This document shows, one piece after another, positions 25,351-36,728 of a stretch of 64,000 bases of DNA. Position numbers and translations under genes: made by a program. The notes under the pieces are model-generated. The model had not been told where the DNA came from and searched no databases. It saw only the letters and a program-made list of their open reading frames with translations. Source of the stretch: Pogostemon cablin (lineage: Eukaryota; Streptophyta; Magnoliopsida; Lamiales; Lamiaceae); the NCBI GenBank assembly GCA_023678885.1, contig CM042955.1, positions 23,509,835 to 23,573,834 on the forward strand, read 5' to 3'. Numbering within the stretch: position 1 is the stretch's first letter; every line of letters starts with the position of its first letter.

Positions 25351-25955
25351 GTAAATTACTAAAACCACCCTCGAGATTTATCCAAACTACCAAATAAACT
25401 ATGTGGTTTGAAAAACTACCTATTATCCCATTTGACTTGTTTTTTATTTAAACATTGGTAAAAATATTTTTTTAAAATAAAAAGGGAATGAAATGACATT
25501 AATACCCATGAATTTAACATTGTATTTTTAAATTTCACTTTTTTTTAAAAAATTTTTTAAATGTAGAAAATTGGATTAGAGAGTTTTTTTTTTTAATTTC
25601 TGTTAAAAAAAATCTTTCTAATCCCTAAGTATTAAAATTTTAAAAAAAATAGTGAAATTTAAAAATATAATGTTAAATATATGGGAATTGATGTCATTTT
25701 CATGTTTAAAAAATCCCACTAACCCTAATTTTCTACATTTATAAAAAATTAAAAATAGTGAAATTAAAAAAATATATTGTTAAATATATGGGTCTTTATA
25801 TTATTTTCACCCTTCTTTATTTTTTTTTTACAAAAAGGTATTTTTATTAATGTTCAAATAAAAAACAAGGTAAAGAGGATAATTAATAATTTTTCAAAAT
25901 ACGGAATTTATTTGGTATTTTGGACAGATCTCGAGGGAATTTTAGTAATTCATCC
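25351..25955. mobile_element. Foldback element with long terminal inverted repeats
   Basis: The left arm begins GTAAATTACTAAAACCACCC and the right arm ends with the inverted counterpart (CTCGAGGGAATTTTAGTAAT). Similarity extends over more than 100 bp of each arm (CCAAATAAA/TTTATTTGG blocks), with further internal inverted segments. No coding capacity. A MULE-like origin is possible but no target duplication could be fixed. Confidence 0.6.
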
Positions 25956-27027
25956 AAATTATAATTTAAAAAATTTAAAGGAATTGTGCATTCAATCAAT
26001 GAAATCAATGAAAAATGTGTATTTGACTGCATTCATTTAAATATAAAAAATAGTATGTATTCAACATTCATTTAAATATTGCATCTGACTTAGCCTTGAT
26101 TAAGTAATCACTTATCTGCATAAAGGCTATAGTTTTTATATTTATTTCAATCATTCATTCTTGAATATAGTTACTCTTTCTTCATATATTCGTTCCACAT
26201 GTCACCCAAAAAAAAATATCATTAACCTAACAGTTCAAAATGTACCCATTAATTTTAAAAATATCATCATTTCTTTTCACATATAATATACTTTATACTT
26301 TATTTATTACCTAAAAATATCATATTAACATTAAAAGTCAATAAAATTAATAAAAAATTAACTTTCTCTTAATACCTGTAATACAGTAAAGGTGAACAGT
26401 ATTTAATTTTAATACCCGTGATACAATAAAAATGAATAATATTTAGAGACCGAGCAAGGCTGACCCTGAGATTTTGGGAGTCCCAGGCGAAATTAGCTTG
26501 CTAAAGGGTGCCTACTTAAAAAATAATATTAATAAATTTTTGTAATTTTTTAGGATCATATAATTAATAAAAATGTTAAGAAAATATATTTTTAGAAAAC
26601 TTGAGATACTTTTTAATATATTTCACCATCTATATATCTCTAGTTTTAATGTATTATCATAAATATTATCTAAAACTCTAAAATCGTGTATTATTATATG
26701 ATCTTTATTCTATAAATAAATATTTTATTTTTTTCAAATTCATTATCTTTTTAGTTGTTTTGCAAATCTTCCTCCAAATTATTTTCATATTCTTCCAAAC
26801 TAAAACTTATTTAAATGACAAGATGAATAAATAAAAAAAATCATTAAAAAGAATTAGGAGGCAGATGAAATAAGCACATTAGAATTAGAGTTAAGAGGTA
26901 GATCGGTTAGGAGGCCTATGGAATAAACACATTAGAATTAGAATTAAGAGATATATTAGTGAGAAATGTATTATGATCAAAATATAAGGAAAGAATTATA
27001 AAAGAAAGAAATCATAACAAAAAAAAA
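25956..27027. other. Intergenic AT-rich region
   Basis: No gene recognised. Near 26455-26520 there is a short GC-richer segment (GACCCTGAGATTTTGGGAGT) that may be transposon debris. 26840-26960 holds two imperfect direct copies of an AATTAGGAGGC...ACATTAGAATTAGA motif. Confidence 0.4.
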
Positions 27028-28814
27028 TCTATATCTATCTATATCTATATATATATTCTATATTTATATATAACAACACCTAAAGTCAACCTAAATTTTC
27101 CCGCTCAAAATTTTGGGTCAATTTATTTTCTCTCCTCAATTTCTCTTCAATTTCTCCTCAATTTTTTGCAATTTAATTTACTAAGATTTTCCTTTTTTAT
27201 TATACTTAATTAATACGGTTGTAATTATTTCCTTTTATGCATACTTTACTATAAATTAATAAGTAGTGTGAATGTTTTATTTTTACTTTTTTTTCCATGA
27301 ACTTTAATTTGAATTTGAATTGATAAACAATGTACTAATATTATAAGTCTTTCAAAAATGTAGTATTGTATGTCATTTTTTTATGTGGATCCACCTACCA
27401 AAAAAGATAAATGTATATTTTAAGGTTGAATTGTAATTTTTTTTTAGGGTAGAGTTGTAATTTCATTTTTGTCTTTAAAATTTGAAGATATGGTAACCTT
27501 AAAAAGTATTTGAAGATATGATAACCTTAAAAAGTTTAATATATGAACAAAACGTTCATTTGTTATATGAGCTGAATAGTGATAATCTAATACTAAGAAT
27601 TACATATTAAATTTGTTGCTTTTTTTAAAAACTATTGGGACGAGAAAATATTGTTTCTACTAAACATATAATTTCATATGGGGAAGAATGGTTGAATTGT
27701 AATTCGTTTTTTAGGGTAGAATTGTAATTTCATTTTTGTCTTTAAAATTTGAAGATATGGTAAAATTAAAAAGTATTTGAAGATATGATAACCTTAAAAA
27801 GTTTAATATATGAACAAAACGTTCATTGTTATATGAGCTGAATAGTGATAATCTAATACTAAGAATTACATATTAAATTTGTTGCTTTTTTTTAACTATT
27901 GGGATGAGAAAGTATTGTTTCTACTAAACATATAATTTCATATGGGGAAGAATTTCATATCAAGATTTAATTTTTAGTTTAAGACTCAATTTAAAACCTC
28001 ATTTTATGAAAATTTCAATTTAAGGTTTAAATTTTATTTCTTTTCTCAAATTAGAACTTTTTTTTTTCTCATTTTAAGACTTGCTACGAATTTTATTTTC
28101 TTATTTCATGTTATTCCAAATAATTAAAAAAAATCATTTAGGTTCGAAATTTTAGAAGAATTTCTTATGTTGGAAGAAGACATCATTTTTTGACCTTTCA
28201 AAAAATCTCTTACACTTTGCGAGGATTATGTAGAAGTCGGATTTAATATTTGGATATTATATACCTTCAAATTAAATCATTAATCAAATATATGTTGTTT
28301 TTATTGACATTTTTTATTATTTTATAATATATATTGAATTTGAAATAAAATTAAAATAAACCTTATTTAAAAAAAAAGAGTAAATTTCGAACCCTTAAAT
28401 GAGACACTTTTAAAATTGTGCCAAGATTGAGACGTACATTAAAAAATGGGACTTTATTTAAAATTTTAATTTGTTTTATTTAGCAAGAAGATTTTAAATA
28501 GTTTAACGTGAGATAATATCGTAATTTGTCGTTTCACTTTATTACTGTTTTATTTGCAATTCTCAAGTTAATTTTTTTGTTTGTTCAATTTTAATTATTT
28601 ATGTTTAATTTTGATTTTTTTTCTAATTTAGTTACTTTCTTATCTAAATTTTAAAATATTGGACCAAGAATGTAGAAAATTGACATAAATGAATAACTAA
28701 CGTAATTTTTTATTTAATTTTTTTAACTATATATAGATTTTATTTTATATTTAATTAATAATAATTTAATTTGTATTATTATATTTATTCAAATAATAAA
28801 TATATATAAATATA

Positions 28815-28854
<40 letters not shown>

Positions 28855-29484
28855 GAATATTAAATGGTGTACCCCATTGGTATAGGTATAGGGACGGATA
28901 TGGGTACCATAATAAATTGTTTATATAGGACGATTAGGGGTATGGGTAGTTTTTTTTTAATCGGATAAGGGTAAGAGTACCCCAAAATAAGCGGGTATCC
29001 TGCCCGTTTTCATCCCTATTACGGGTCTCATATGCGTAAAAAGAAAGATCTAAAATGAGACCCTTAGGAGTGGATGCCCAATGAAAAAATGAGACTCTTT
29101 GAGGTGGATAAAGGGAGTAATATCTAATATCGGCTCGGATTCTCTGTGCCATTTGGTACATCATATCCCGTGTCACACCGTTAGATGAACGACACGTAGG
29201 AAAAAGAAATTATACCCTAAACCTTAAACCCTAGGGGCAATGGTTGGATTTATTTCGACCTTTTACGTGTCAATCATTTAACGTGTGACACAGAAGATGA
29301 TGCACGAAAATGGCGCAGAAAATCCGATGTGATCTAATATGTAATGAGTGGTTGTATTAGTGTTGTGTGTAAGCCTATGTAGAATAATTAATTGTTCTGT
29401 GTTAGTCCCACCTGACAAAAAGGAAAAAATAAATCTAGATTTTTTTAAATATATCCCAGTGCAACGCACGTGTTTAAGTTCTAG
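27028..29484 (+). mobile_element. Helitron, non-autonomous (second family member)
   Basis: The 5' end TCTATATCTATCTATATCTA follows an A. The subterminal block AAATTTTCCCGCTCAAAATT matches the other Helitrons here. The 3' end has a short hairpin (GTGCAACGCAC), a spacer and CTAG at 29481-29484 before T. 2457 bp, no Rep/helicase. Contains a 265-bp tandem duplication and an (ATA)n tract (about 28822-28853). Confidence 0.7.
27424..27953. repeat. About 265-bp direct tandem duplication in the Helitron
   Basis: 27424-27689 and 27690-27953 both start GGTTGAATTGTAAT and end CATATGGGGAAGAAT. They share the landmark ATGAACAAAACGTTCATT, with few differences, so the duplication is fairly recent. Confidence 0.85.
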
Positions 29485-29872
29485 TTAGAAAAGAAAGAGA
29501 TCACAACATTAAGAGTTAAATAAAAAACAATTGAAAAAAAGAAAGAGGTCAAATGATCAAAGTTTAAATAAGAAAGATTACTACTATCAAATATAGAAAT
29601 AGAGCAGTGAAAGATTAAAGATTATTTAGAATTGAATAAAAAAATAATTAAAAATGAAAAGAGATCAAATTATCAAAGTTATATTAAATTTAATTAAATA
29701 AGGGATAGATTAGTGAGAGATTACTACCATAAAAATATAATACGAAAGAGATTAAAAAAAAATCACAACAAAAGAAAAAAAATTTACAATAGAATGTATT
29801 ACACGAGGGGGCAGAGGGGGAGAAATTTTGTTTTAATGGTGACCACAATTGTTCATTTTATTATTATATCTA
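29485..29872. other. Spacer between two Helitrons
   Basis: AT-rich, A-tract-rich sequence with no ORF. GAAAGAGATCA-type motifs recur several times. Nothing else recognised. Confidence 0.4.
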
Positions 29873-30714
29873 CTAGCATTTGACCCGTGCGTTGCACGGG
29901 AATAAGGTATCACAATGTTATTGAATTTTATTTAATAATTAGAATTCTATTTGAATTGAAATATATTATGTGTATGCAACTATTATTTTTTTTATATTAT
30001 TTAAATTCTACGTTATTATATTTGAAATTTTTAATATCTCAAACTTATAAGTTGTGATATGGTGATTGGAGTACATCATTCTTCCTACGAATGTTGTTAC
30101 ATTTACTGTGTTGTGTGTGGCTCCATGGAGATATATTGATTGTTTTGTGTATGTGATGATAGTGAAAATAAGCGTGTTTTAATATCCAATTTAACACTTT
30201 TTTGATTGATATTGTAATCTTATATGAGCACAAGTGTCTTATATTCGATATATGTGAGAATCATGTGCACTTGAGGTGTTTTGTTGTGTTTTAGGTGGAA
30301 AAATGATCAAAAGTGTAAAGTTGGAGAAAAGGTGCAATTTGTGCAAGAATGCTGAAAACACACATCAAACTTTCATAATTATTCTGTATTTGTGTGGAGC
30401 TCAAAACTAGTAGTGTGATACATGGTTAGAAAGCCACTGAAGAGAGGGTCGTTTTGGAATAAAGAACATCTGAATTGGAGGTCGGACGAGAATGTTATGA
30501 GTAAAGTGGTGAGGCCGCGCGAGCTATGCCGAATAGAATTGCAGTGCTACTTTCCATGGCCTGTTACATATTCAATTCTTAGAGTTTTTATGATTTCTTT
30601 ATATGGATAGAAAGCCAAGGAAGAGAGGATCATGTGAGTGCAAAAATCACTCAATTCGAAGGTCAGATGTGAAAGTTATACGCGAAACGGTAAGACTGCG
30701 CAAGCTGATTCCGA

Positions 30715-30925
30715 TCGGTTCGACCACGACAGGTGGGTTCGACCTGAGCTTCAGGTCGAACCAAGGTCGAACCAGACGGAGGAAAAACTGGTTCGACTAC
30801 GACATGCTGGTTCGACATATTTTTTCTAGTCGAACCAAGCATCTGGGATGCCCAGAAGGGTGGTCCGACCATGGTTCGACCTCCCCTGTTTGATTCGACC
30901 TATTTGGGAGGTCGAACCGCGCTTC
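30715..30925. promoter_or_regulatory. Palindromic TTCGACC array in the U3 of element A
   Basis: About a dozen half-sites TTCGACC or GGTCGAA in both orientations lie 90-300 bases upstream of the TATA box. The best inverted repeat, 30736-30762, has a perfect 12-bp stem (GGTTCGACCTGA with TCAGGTCGAACC) around GCT. The position suggests a promoter or enhancer role; no binding protein is known. Confidence 0.55.
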
Positions 30926-31013
30926 GGGAACTTACCAAATCCGTATTTTCGAGGCCTAAACGCGTGTGATTACTTGAAAAGCCCATTTTAAGCCTAGGAG
31001 ACGTGATTACAAG

Positions 31014-31021
31014 TATAAAAG
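31014..31021 (+). promoter_or_regulatory. TATA box of element A 5' LTR
   Basis: TATAAAAG in context AAGTATAAAAGGAGGTCTA. The same context is conserved in the other three LTRs (35385, 41449 and 45444), so this is probably the retrotransposon promoter. Confidence 0.75.
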
Positions 31022-32178
31022 GAGGTCTATGCAGCCACAAAAGGGAGAGGAACACAATACAAGAGAGCCACAAGAGAGGCCACAACATACAACACCCCAC
31101 AAAGGGGGATCACCCCCCAACCATCATCAACTTCCTTTCCTCTATCCATCCATCACTTTGAAGATTTGTTTGTGGAATCAAGGGGAGAACTAAGAGGAGA
31201 ATTCAAGAGCGAGAATGACGCAATGACGCCACAACTAGGGTTTATTCGTTTCCTAATTTATCTTGTATTTTCCGGACATCCGAGTAAGATCTATCCAACA
31301 CCCATGTGTGTTTCCTACAACATCATGGGCTAGAGACTTTTTGGTAGAACTAGGGTTGTGAAAGTCTTACGAATTAATTGAACTTTCATGTGTACACTCC
31401 GTACAACATTACTTGTGGATTTATTTTATATAAGATTGTGCTTTTTTAATCCATACTCATAGTCGTTTTGTGCATCAGTAATCGTTGTGTAGAGTCTGAA
31501 TATATAACATGGTTATTGGTTGAGTGCGTTCACTGTTGAGCAGGATTCCACGTTATGATTCTAAGCGAGGGGACTCCGAAGCTTCATTAGAACTATCATA
31601 TATGAATACTTGTTAATTGAATTGAATTCGGGTTAATAAGTAGGATAAAGAGGATAATTTTATAGTACCTATAAAGGGAGATCATATCGGGTTAGAGTAC
31701 CAATCCTAGGGGGAAATAATTGATACTGATAGTACCTAGAAAGGGGGTGAAATCATATTTCTTGCTCCGAGGTTATTCACACGTGTTACACGCATGTTTG
31801 CTTGTGTCTATAGAGTAGATATGCATAGTTTAGTGATGCGTCCATATTCCACAAGGCAGAGTCGGACATTAACACATGGAAGAGAAATTAATGAGTAAAA
31901 CTGGATTATCCTAGAGCTACCTATTCTCCTACTTGATCCACTTTCGCATTCTTCGAGTGATATTTTATACTATTTGTTATTTTAATTACTTGTTTAGTAG
32001 ATTAATAATTCAACCTCAACTATATTGCCATAATCGTCTTAATTAATTTAGATAATAATTAAATTGATAATATGCCGTCCATTGGGTTCGATATTTACTT
32101 GGTCACCTTTCGAAACTATAATTGATATCCTTCATACTTGGGGATTAATTGTGTGTTGAGAAAATGCTCATCAAGTTC

Positions 32179-32197
32179 TTGGCGCCGTTGCCGGGGA
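32179..32197 (+). other. Primer-binding site of element A
   Basis: TTGGCGCCGTTGCCGGGGA, five bases after the LTR. This sequence is characteristic of the Athila/Tat group (tRNA-Asp primer by family knowledge). Confidence 0.8.
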
Positions 32198-32360
32198 CGG
32201 CTGTTATTATTGATTTTATTATTTCTAGTTGATTAAGATTTTTTTTCTTTTTCTTTTATTTGTGATTATTTAATTCTAGCTAACCTTGAATTTTTCTGAG
32301 GTACTTGTGCACTAGGAAAAGGAAAGGAAGGAAAGAAAGAAGTAACACATTGAGCTAAAC

Positions 32361-33324
32361 ATGGCCAGAGCAAGACATGATCCGGATAATGTTTTCATTC
32401 GAGAAATTTTAACGAACTTTGGGAATGTCAACATGGGGTTGATAGGAGCAAGGGGGGAAGATGATGATTTTGAGATAAATCCCACTCTTATTAACATGGT
32501 GGAGAAGAATTCCTTTTCTGGAGGTTGTTTTGAAGATCCATATCAACATCTCCGAAGATTTCTTGGTTATGCAAATACTCAAAAAGGAGCTGGAGCTAAT
32601 GATAATGGTAGGCGGATTGCCCTATTCAAGTTCTCTTTGATTGATAAGGCGGAAGCTTGGTATGAGACTCTTGATGCAGCCGATTGCACTACATCGGATC
32701 ACCCGATTTGTTATGAATCAGGGTGAGAAATTTTATGAGGCGTGGGATAGGTTTAAAGACATGCTCAGGAGGTGCCCATAGCATGGAATGTCTAAGGCTG
32801 AATACATAAGCATCTTCTACTATGGATTGGATTGTGAGTCGCGTGTTTTTATTGATGCATCATCAGGAGGAGTGCTGTTATCTAAGACAACACTTGAAGC
32901 TGAAAAATTATTTGAAGACGTCTCTATGAATTTACGTGACTGGCTAGTAGAGAGAGATAGAGGATCTTATGTACTTGACAAGGTAGCGCAGATTGAACAA
33001 CAAGTGAAGCCGAATAGGGATGATGAGATCGTCTTTAGTCTAGCTAACATCAACAAGCTACTAGAATCCCAACAAAGGCAGATTACAAAGTTGACACAAA
33101 GGGGGCCTAGTATGAAGCAGCAGCACGAAGTGAAGAGTGTTGAAGATACCTTCCATCGATACATGGCTGAGAATGATGCAATGATTGATCGTCTTGAAGA
33201 TACCATAACTGTTGATCGTGCAGATTTATCTAAGCAATTGAAGGACCTTACCTTGATTATGGGGCAGATGACCGCGAACATCAATCAATTGACACAAAAT
33301 TGGAGAATAAAGCCATCACGTTAA
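32361..33324 (+). pseudogene. gag of element A, broken
   Basis: Starts MARARHDPDNVFIREILTNF and matches the intact gag of element B (36729-37748). Two lesions are visible by comparison with B: a deletion of about 68 bases after DAADCTT (near 32694), which shifts frame and removes the WDQLQQKF...RILRMRQEI part, and a stop (TAG, 32779-32781) where B has CAG. The reading frame recovers from 32788 (MSKAEYISIFYYGLDCESRV) and ends at 33324, shortly after a four-A run that shifts it out of the protease frame. Confidence 0.88.
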
Positions 33325-34554
33325 GGTCTGGAACACAGTATGAGGGACCGATGATGCCGAAAACAAATTTTGAAGCTCCAGAAGCACGATTCGACCTCCA
33401 TTCGACCAAGCCAATAGGTCAAATCACATCATGAGGAACGCTATGTTTTGTCTGAAGCACGGTTCGACCACGATCACCATGGTTCGACCAGCCTTATTGG
33501 TCGAACCATGGTCGAACCGACCTGTCATGTGGAGAACGCAATTTTTGAAGCCTGGTTCGACCACTACGTGCCTGATTCGACCTGTCCAACAGGTCGAACC
33601 AACATCGAATCCTCTCAGAACGCTCCCGTTTCTACATCGAATGCTCTACATGATGTTGGTATTACTCCAGTAGAATTACATGAGCAGAATACTGAGCTTA
33701 CAATGGAAAAAAAGTGGAAAAGAGCAAAGAAGTTGAGAGTCGAGAAGGATAAAGTGAAGGAGGTTGAACATGATGAATGGGGAAGACCAAAGACCAAGAT
33801 ACCTCCTCCGTTTCCTTCAAGATTGGCCGAGAAGGGATTGGAAGAAAAGTTCAAGAGGTTTCAAGATGTCATGAGCAAAGTAAGCTTGAACATTCCTTTC
33901 TCTGAAGCAATCATGAAGATGTCATACTATGCCCGATTCCTCAAGGATATTATATCAAAGAAGAGAAGCTTGAACGAAGTGGAGACGGTGAACTTATCAG
34001 AGAATTGCAGCTCGATCCTTCAAAGGAAGCTGCCTGCAAAGTTAAAGGATCCGGAAAGCTTCACCATTCTTTGTGATATTGGAAAAGGGTCGGCACATAA
34101 AGCCTTGTGTGATTTGGGGGAAAACATTAACTTGATGCCTTTGTCCATATTTAAAAGGCTTGGTTTGGGGGATCTCAATCCCACGAATATTGCTCTTCAA
34201 TTGGCGGATAGATCCATGACTTGTCTAAAGGGTTTAATTGCAGATGTTTTAGTGAGAGTGGATAAGTTAGTTTTTCTCGTGGATTTTCTTGTACTTGAGA
34301 TGGAAGATGACAAGGGTGACATTCCCCATATTTTAGGGCGACCGTTCCTTACCACAGCTGGAGCTATGATAGATGTTAAGGAAGAAAAGCTTAGACTGCG
34401 AATGGATAATGAAGACGTGGTTTTCTCTCTTGATCGTGCAATGAAGGTGCCCATGGAGACTCAATCGTGCAAGAGCATAGATGTGGTTTCTAACTTGTTT
34501 AATCTTGATATTTCTAAGGCAGATGATTCTGAATTTGGGTGGAAGATTGACAAG
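33325..34554 (+). CDS. Protease-region ORF of element A (Athila-like, partial)
   Basis: Open from about 33331; the conventional start at 33448 gives 387 aa, but the last 17 codons belong to the inserted LTR of element B. Residues 1-60 are the GST/GRT-type repeat linker. A basic segment follows, then a retropepsin-like domain: LCDIGKGSAHKALCDLGENI (D222 as likely catalytic Asp), NLMPLSIFKRLGLG, and HILGRPFLTTAGAMID near residues 298-315. The usual motif is D-[ST/L]-G-A; here Glu replaces Ala, which may impair activity. The domain would release Gag and Pol proteins, but no pol follows. A short coding tail resumes at 42616. Confidence 0.75.
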
Positions 34555-34559
34555 GAGGT

Positions 34560-36546
34560 TGTTGAGAGTGAAAATAAGCGTGTTTTAGTGTCCAATTTAA
34601 CACCTTTTTGATATGAATTATTGTACTTTATTAGCACAAGTGTCTTATATTCGATACATGTGTGAAAAAAGGTGCACTTTAGGTGTTTTATTGTGTTTTA
34701 GATAGAAAAATGACCAAAAGTGCAAAGTTGGAGAAAAGGTGCAATTTGTGCAAGAATGCTGAAAAACGTACGTCCAACTTTCATAATTATTCTGTATTTG
34801 TGTGGATCTCAAAACGGGAATTGTGATACATGGTTGGAAAACTACTGAAAAGAGGATCGTTTTGGCGTAAAGAACATCTCATTCGGAGTCCGAACGAGGA
34901 AGTTATGAGTAAAGTGGTGACGCCGCACGAGCTGTGCCGAACAGAATTGCAGTGCTAATTTCCGTGGCCTGTTACATATTCAATTCTTAGAGTTTTTATG
35001 AGTTCTTTATATGGATAGCCCAGGAAGAGAGGATCGTGTGAGCGTAAAAATCACTCAATTCGGAGGTCGTATGTGAAAGTTATACGCGAAACGGAGAGAC
35101 TGCGCAAATCGATTCGACCTGATTGAGGTCGAACCGAGGTAGAACCAGACGGAAAAAGAACCGATTCGACCACGACATTTCGATTCGACCTGGTATCTGG
35201 TCGAATCGACTACCTGGGACGTCCAGAAGGGTGGTTCGACCATGGTTCAACCTGTAGGGGTTGGTTCGACCTGTTTGGGAGGTCGAACCACGCTTCGGGA
35301 ACTTTCGAAATCCGTATTTTCGAGGCCTAAACGCGTGTGATCACTTAAAAAGCCCATTTCAAGCCTAGGAGACGTGATTACAAGTATAAAAGGAGGTCTA
35401 TACAGCCCCAAAAAGAGGAGAGGAACACAACAACAAGAGAGGAGAAGAGAGGCCACAACATACAACACCCCACAAGGGGGGATCACCCCCAACCATCATC
35501 AACTTCATTTCCTCCATCCATCCATTACTTTGAAGATTCGTTTGTGGAATCAAGGGGAGAACTAAGAGGAGAATTCAAGAGCGAGAAGGACGCGATGACG
35601 CCACATCTAGGGTTTATTCGTTTCCTAATTTATCTTGTATCTTCTGGATATTCGGGTAAGATCTATCCAACACCCATGTGTGTTTCTTTCAACACCTTGG
35701 GCTAGAGCTTTTTTGGTAGAACTGGGGTTGTGAAGGTTTTACGAATTAATTAAACTTCCATGTGTACACTCCGTACAACACTACTTGTGGATTTATTTGA
35801 TATAAGATTGTGCCTTTTTAATCCATACCCATAGTCGTTTTGTGCATCAATAATCGTTGTGTAGAGTCTGAATACATAACATGGTTATTGGTTTGAGTGC
35901 GTTCACTGTTGAGCAGGATTTTATATTATAATTCTAAGTGAAGGGATTACGAAGTCTTATTAGAACTATCTTATATGAATACTTATTAATTGAATTGAAT
36001 TCGGGTTAATAAGTAGGATAAAGAGTATAACTTCATAGTACCTATAAAGGGAGATCATATCGGGTTAGAGTACCAATCATAGGAGGAAATAATTGATACT
36101 GATAGTACCTAGAAAGGGGGATGAATTATATCTCTTGCTCCGAGGTTATTCACACGTGTTACACGCATGTTTACTTGTGTCTATAGAGTAGATATGCATG
36201 GTTTAGTGATGCGTCCATATTCCACAAGGCAGAGTCGGACACAACACATGGAAGGGAAATTAATGAGTAAAACTGGATTATCCTAGAGCTACCTATTCTC
36301 CTACTTGATCCACTTTCGTATTCTTCGAGTGATAACTTATTTTATTTGTTATTTTAATTAATTGTTTAGTAGATAATAATTAAATTCTCAAACGTTATTG
36401 CCTTACGTCTTAATTAATTTAGATAATAATTAAATTGATAATACACCATCCCTTGAGTTCGATAATCACTTGGTTGTTTGCTTAAGCTGCAATTGATATC
36501 CTTAATACTTGGGGATTAATTTTGCGTGCAAAGAAAACTCGCATCA
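34560..36546 (+). repeat. 5' LTR of element B
   Basis: TGTTGAGAGTGAAAATAAGC to AAACTCGCATCA, with TATA at 35385. The U3 palindrome 35181-35208 has a 10-bp stem (CGATTCGACC with GGTCGAATCG). Scattered substitutions separate it from the 3' LTR. Confidence 0.93.
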
Positions 36547-36551
36547 AGTTC

Positions 36552-36570
36552 TTGGCGCCGTTGCCGGAGA
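36552..36570 (+). other. Primer-binding site of element B
   Basis: TTGGCGCCGTTGCCGGAGA, one change from the element A site. Confidence 0.78.
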
Positions 36571-36728
36571 CGATTGTTATTATTGATTTTATTATTTCTA
36601 GTTTGATTAAGATTTTTTTTCTTTTATTTGTGATTATTTATTTCTATCTAACCTTGAATTTTCTGAGATACTTGTGCACTAGGAAAAGGAAAGGAAGGAA
36701 AGGAAAGAATAACATATTGAGCTAAAAC

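Larger units (their letters stand above)
30154..32173 (+). repeat. 5' LTR of element A
   Basis: Starts TGATGATAGTGAAAATAAGC and ends AGAAAATGCTCATCA. U3 contains palindromic TTCGACC/GGTCGAA half-sites (about 30715-30925). A TATA box follows at 31014, leaving a U5/leader of more than 1 kb. Confidence 0.93.

Noticed and set aside
32361..34611. Reverse transcriptase or integrase in element A or B
   Set aside because: No YxDD, RNase H or HHCC/DDE motifs were seen in any frame between the LTRs. The coding capacity stops after the protease tail.
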